Of a DNA stretch of 6,467 nt, positions 5,229-6,467 are shown in pieces. The DNA comes from an uncultured Campylobacter sp. GTDB lineage: Bacteria > Campylobacterota > Campylobacteria > Campylobacterales > Campylobacteraceae. The stretch is from assembly GCF_938002845.1 (NCBI RefSeq), contig NZ_CALKZP010000026.1:1-6467 (forward strand). Reading direction: 5' to 3'. Position 1 is the first letter of the stretch. Each line of letters begins with the position of its first letter. The notes below the pieces were generated by a model. That model had not been told where the DNA came from and ran no database searches. It worked only from the letters and a program-made list of their open reading frames with translations. Both the position numbers and the translations under genes were made by a program.

Positions 5229-6086
5229 ATGAAGGTAGATTGGCAAAAACTCGGCGGGCTACTCCCCGCGATCGTGCAGGACGCGGGCGACGGCGCGGTT
5301 TTAATGCTCGCGTATATGAACGAAGAGGCGTTAAATTTGACGCTGAGCACCGGCTACGCGCACTACTTCTCGCGCAGCAAGGGGCGTATCTGGAAAAAGG
5401 GCGAGAGCAGCGGACACGTTCAGCTTGTGCGAGAGGCGTTTTTGGACTGCGACAACGATACGCTGCTACTTAAAGTCGAGCAATGCGGCAGATCCGCCTG
5501 CCACACCGGCGCGCGAAGCTGTTTTTTCAAAGAGATTTCGCTGCAAAAATGCAGCGAAAATGTGGAGAACCCGAGCGTTTGCGATGTAAAAAATTCAACA
5601 ATGCAAAATTTTACGGCGGCAAATTCCGCCGCAGAGCGCAGCGAGCAAAATTTAGACGCCTCCTCGCAAAATTCTACGCTCAAAAACTCCGCAGAAAAAA
5701 GCCCGTACGGCATTTTGGACGAAATTTATCACATCTGCTTGGATCGCAAGCTAAACGGCGAGTCCGCGCTCTCCTACGTCGCCTCGCTCTACGCGAAGGG
5801 CGAAAATGCCTATCTCAAAAAGATCGCCGAGGAGGCGTGCGAGTTCGCGCTGGCGTGCAAGGACCTCTCGCGCAGCGGGCTTTACGCAGACGTCGCGCGC
5901 GAGGGCTTCGGCGAACACAGAGCGGGCGAGCCGCGATACGACGTGATTTACGAGGGAGCGGATCTTTTATTTCACCTTCTGCTCGCGCTTGCAGCGCACA
6001 ATATCCACCCGGACGCCCTGCTTGACGAGCTAGCGCGCAGGCAAGGACAAAGCGGCATCGAAGAAAAGCGCAGCCGCGAAAAATGA
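5229..6086 (+). CDS. hisIE: Bifunctional phosphoribosyl-AMP cyclohydrolase / phosphoribosyl-ATP pyrophosphatase
   Basis: The enzyme performs steps 2 and 3 of histidine synthesis in the cytoplasm. The HisE part removes pyrophosphate from phosphoribosyl-ATP, and the HisI part opens the adenine ring of phosphoribosyl-AMP. The HisI domain covers residues 1-106: AIVQDAGDGAVLMLAYMN (14-31), YFSRSKGRIWKKGESSGH (46-63), and metal ligands Asp73, Asp75 and Asp77 with Cys74, Cys91 (CHTG) and Cys98 (SCFF). Residues 107-157 are a low-complexity linker. The HisE domain (158-275) starts YGILDEIYHICLDRK and has the EExxE helix (Glu201, Glu202, Glu205) and the ExxxD-type helix (Glu242 and Asp245 in YEGADLLFHL). 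A loop of about 28 residues (211-238) between these helices is longer than usual. At 285 residues it exceeds the ~200-residue norm for HisIE, and the linker, loop and charged tail explain this. It stands alone, with no other his genes in the window. Ribosome site TAAGGA is at 5217-5222. Confidence 0.95.
   Translation: MKVDWQKLGGLLPAIVQDAGDGAVLMLAYMNEEALNLTLSTGYAHYFSRSKGRIWKKGESSGHVQLVREAFLDCDNDTLLLKVEQCGRSACHTGARSCFFKEISLQKCSENVENPSVCDVKNSTMQNFTAANSAAERSEQNLDASSQNSTLKNSAEKSPYGILDEIYHICLDRKLNGESALSYVASLYAKGENAYLKKIAEEACEFALACKDLSRSGLYADVAREGFGEHRAGEPRYDVIYEGADLLFHLLLALAAHNIHPDALLDELARRQGQSGIEEKRSREK
5547..5699 (+). repeat. Low-complexity Asn/Ser/Ala linker between HisI and HisE domains
   Basis: Codons 107-157 of hisIE encode a polar, probably disordered stretch with NST, QNF, NSA, QNL and QNST motifs. 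The DNA contains five RAATTY words within about 85 bases (5592-5685). The composition matches the linker in pldA although the two proteins are unrelated. The catalytic motifs of both flanking domains are intact, so the tract behaves as a tolerated insertion at a domain boundary. Confidence 0.8.
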
Positions 6087-6326
6087 CGCGTAAAATTTAA
6101 TTGCGAAGGCGCCATGCCCGCTCATCCGCTTTGCGCGGCGAGCTAAATTTAAAAAGTAGTACCGAAACTCTACGCCGAATTTCAGCAACGAAAGAATGCT
6201 CCAGTCGCGCTATTGCCGTAAAATTTAATCGCAAAGCACGAACTAAAATCTGCGCGTAAATTTAAGCGCCTTGCGCAGATCGTAAAATTTCACTAAAATT
6301 TTAAAATCAAATTTAAAGGATAGCTG
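6087..6326. other. Intergenic region after hisIE
   Basis: No gene with a ribosome site was seen in this 240-base gap. It contains eight RAATTY words. It also has a perfect 8-bp hairpin ATCTGCGC (6248-6255) / GCGCAGAT (6273-6280) with a 17-base loop. The promoter and ribosome site of the next gene are at its right end. No T run follows the hairpin, so its role as terminator or operator is open. Confidence 0.6.
6294..6299 (+). promoter_or_regulatory. Candidate -10 box for the partial 3' gene
   Basis: TAAAAT at 6294-6299 fits the TAnaAT pattern and lies 27 bases before the ATG at 6327, with the ribosome site AAAGGA at 6315-6320. The preceding dinucleotide is ac rather than gy, and similar A/T words are common nearby, so confidence is modest. 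Confidence 0.35.
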
Positions 6327-6467
6327 ATGAGGCAGATCACGATGCAAGAGGCTTTGGACGCGGTTAGCGAGCGCTACTGCAAAGGCCATCACTACGAAAA
6401 CGTAGCACTCACCGATGAGATGGTGCGCCGCATCTGCGAGGTAAAAAGCCTCGTAAATATGGGCTTT
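6327..6467 (+). CDS. Unrecognised protein, N-terminal 47 residues only
   Basis: An open frame starts at ATG 6327, has AAAGGA 6 bases upstream (6315-6320), and runs to the window edge without a stop. The protein begins MRQITMQEALDAVSERYC and continues through a His-His pair (21-22) to KSLVNMGF at 40-47. It is helical-looking and charged, with no signal peptide or membrane segment in the visible part. I do not recognise the family from 47 residues. The codon use and the good ribosome site support a real gene. A second in-frame ATG (residue 6) lacks a good ribosome site. Confidence 0.75.
   Translation, partial: MRQITMQEALDAVSERYCKGHHYENVALTDEMVRRICEVKSLVNMGF

Noticed and set aside
5483..6025. 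A 180-residue open frame in another frame over hisIE
   Set aside because: It is extremely Arg-rich, has no ribosome site and lies wholly inside a gene with intact catalytic motifs, so it is a shadow of a GC-rich gene.

Overview
The window looks like a chromosomal segment of an epsilonproteobacterium, most likely a Campylobacter of the more GC-rich oral group (C. gracilis, C. rectus, C. showae, C. curvus or similar). Three things suggest this: the very frequent AAATTT/AAATTC words in and between genes, -10 boxes of the form g(c/t)TAGAAT without a clear -35, and gene pairs that I recall being adjacent in C. jejuni (mobA-pldA; ilvE next to a Band 7 membrane protein). The species assignment is inference. 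All recognised genes are on the + strand.

Layout: (1) 98-874, an unrecognised 258-residue protein built on three copies of a ~45-residue helical repeat, with its own promoter and strong ribosome site. (2) 957-1502 mobA (molybdenum cofactor guanylyltransferase), overlapping by 11 bases (3) 1492-2670 pldA (outer membrane phospholipase A), which has a TPR-like N-terminus and a long low-complexity linker before the barrel. (4) A 246-base gap with strong inverted repeats and the ilvE promoter. (5) 2917-3843 ilvE (branched-chain aminotransferase), followed after 8 bases by (6) 3852-4931, a membrane-anchored SPFH/Band 7 protein, probably one operon. (7) A 297-base gap with nested inverted repeats and no gene. 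(8) 5229-6086 hisIE, a fused histidine-biosynthesis enzyme whose two domains are separated by an unusual Asn/Ser/Ala-rich linker. (9) A 240-base gap with an 8-bp hairpin. (10) 6327 onward, the first 47 codons of an unrecognised gene cut off by the window edge.

Most of the content is housekeeping metabolism (molybdenum cofactor, branched-chain amino acids, histidine) plus envelope functions (phospholipase, SPFH protein). I see no mobile element, CRISPR array, RNA gene or defence system. The most unusual signal is at the DNA-word level. The palindromic hexamer RAATTY occurs about 75 times by hand count. It fills the gaps, forms the arms of most inverted repeats, and is packed into the two low-complexity protein linkers, where it is read in frame as Gln-Asn-Ser or Asn-Phe. 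In C. jejuni, RAATTY is the site whose methylation marks DNA for natural transformation, so the linkers may be genic carriers of uptake or methylation sites.
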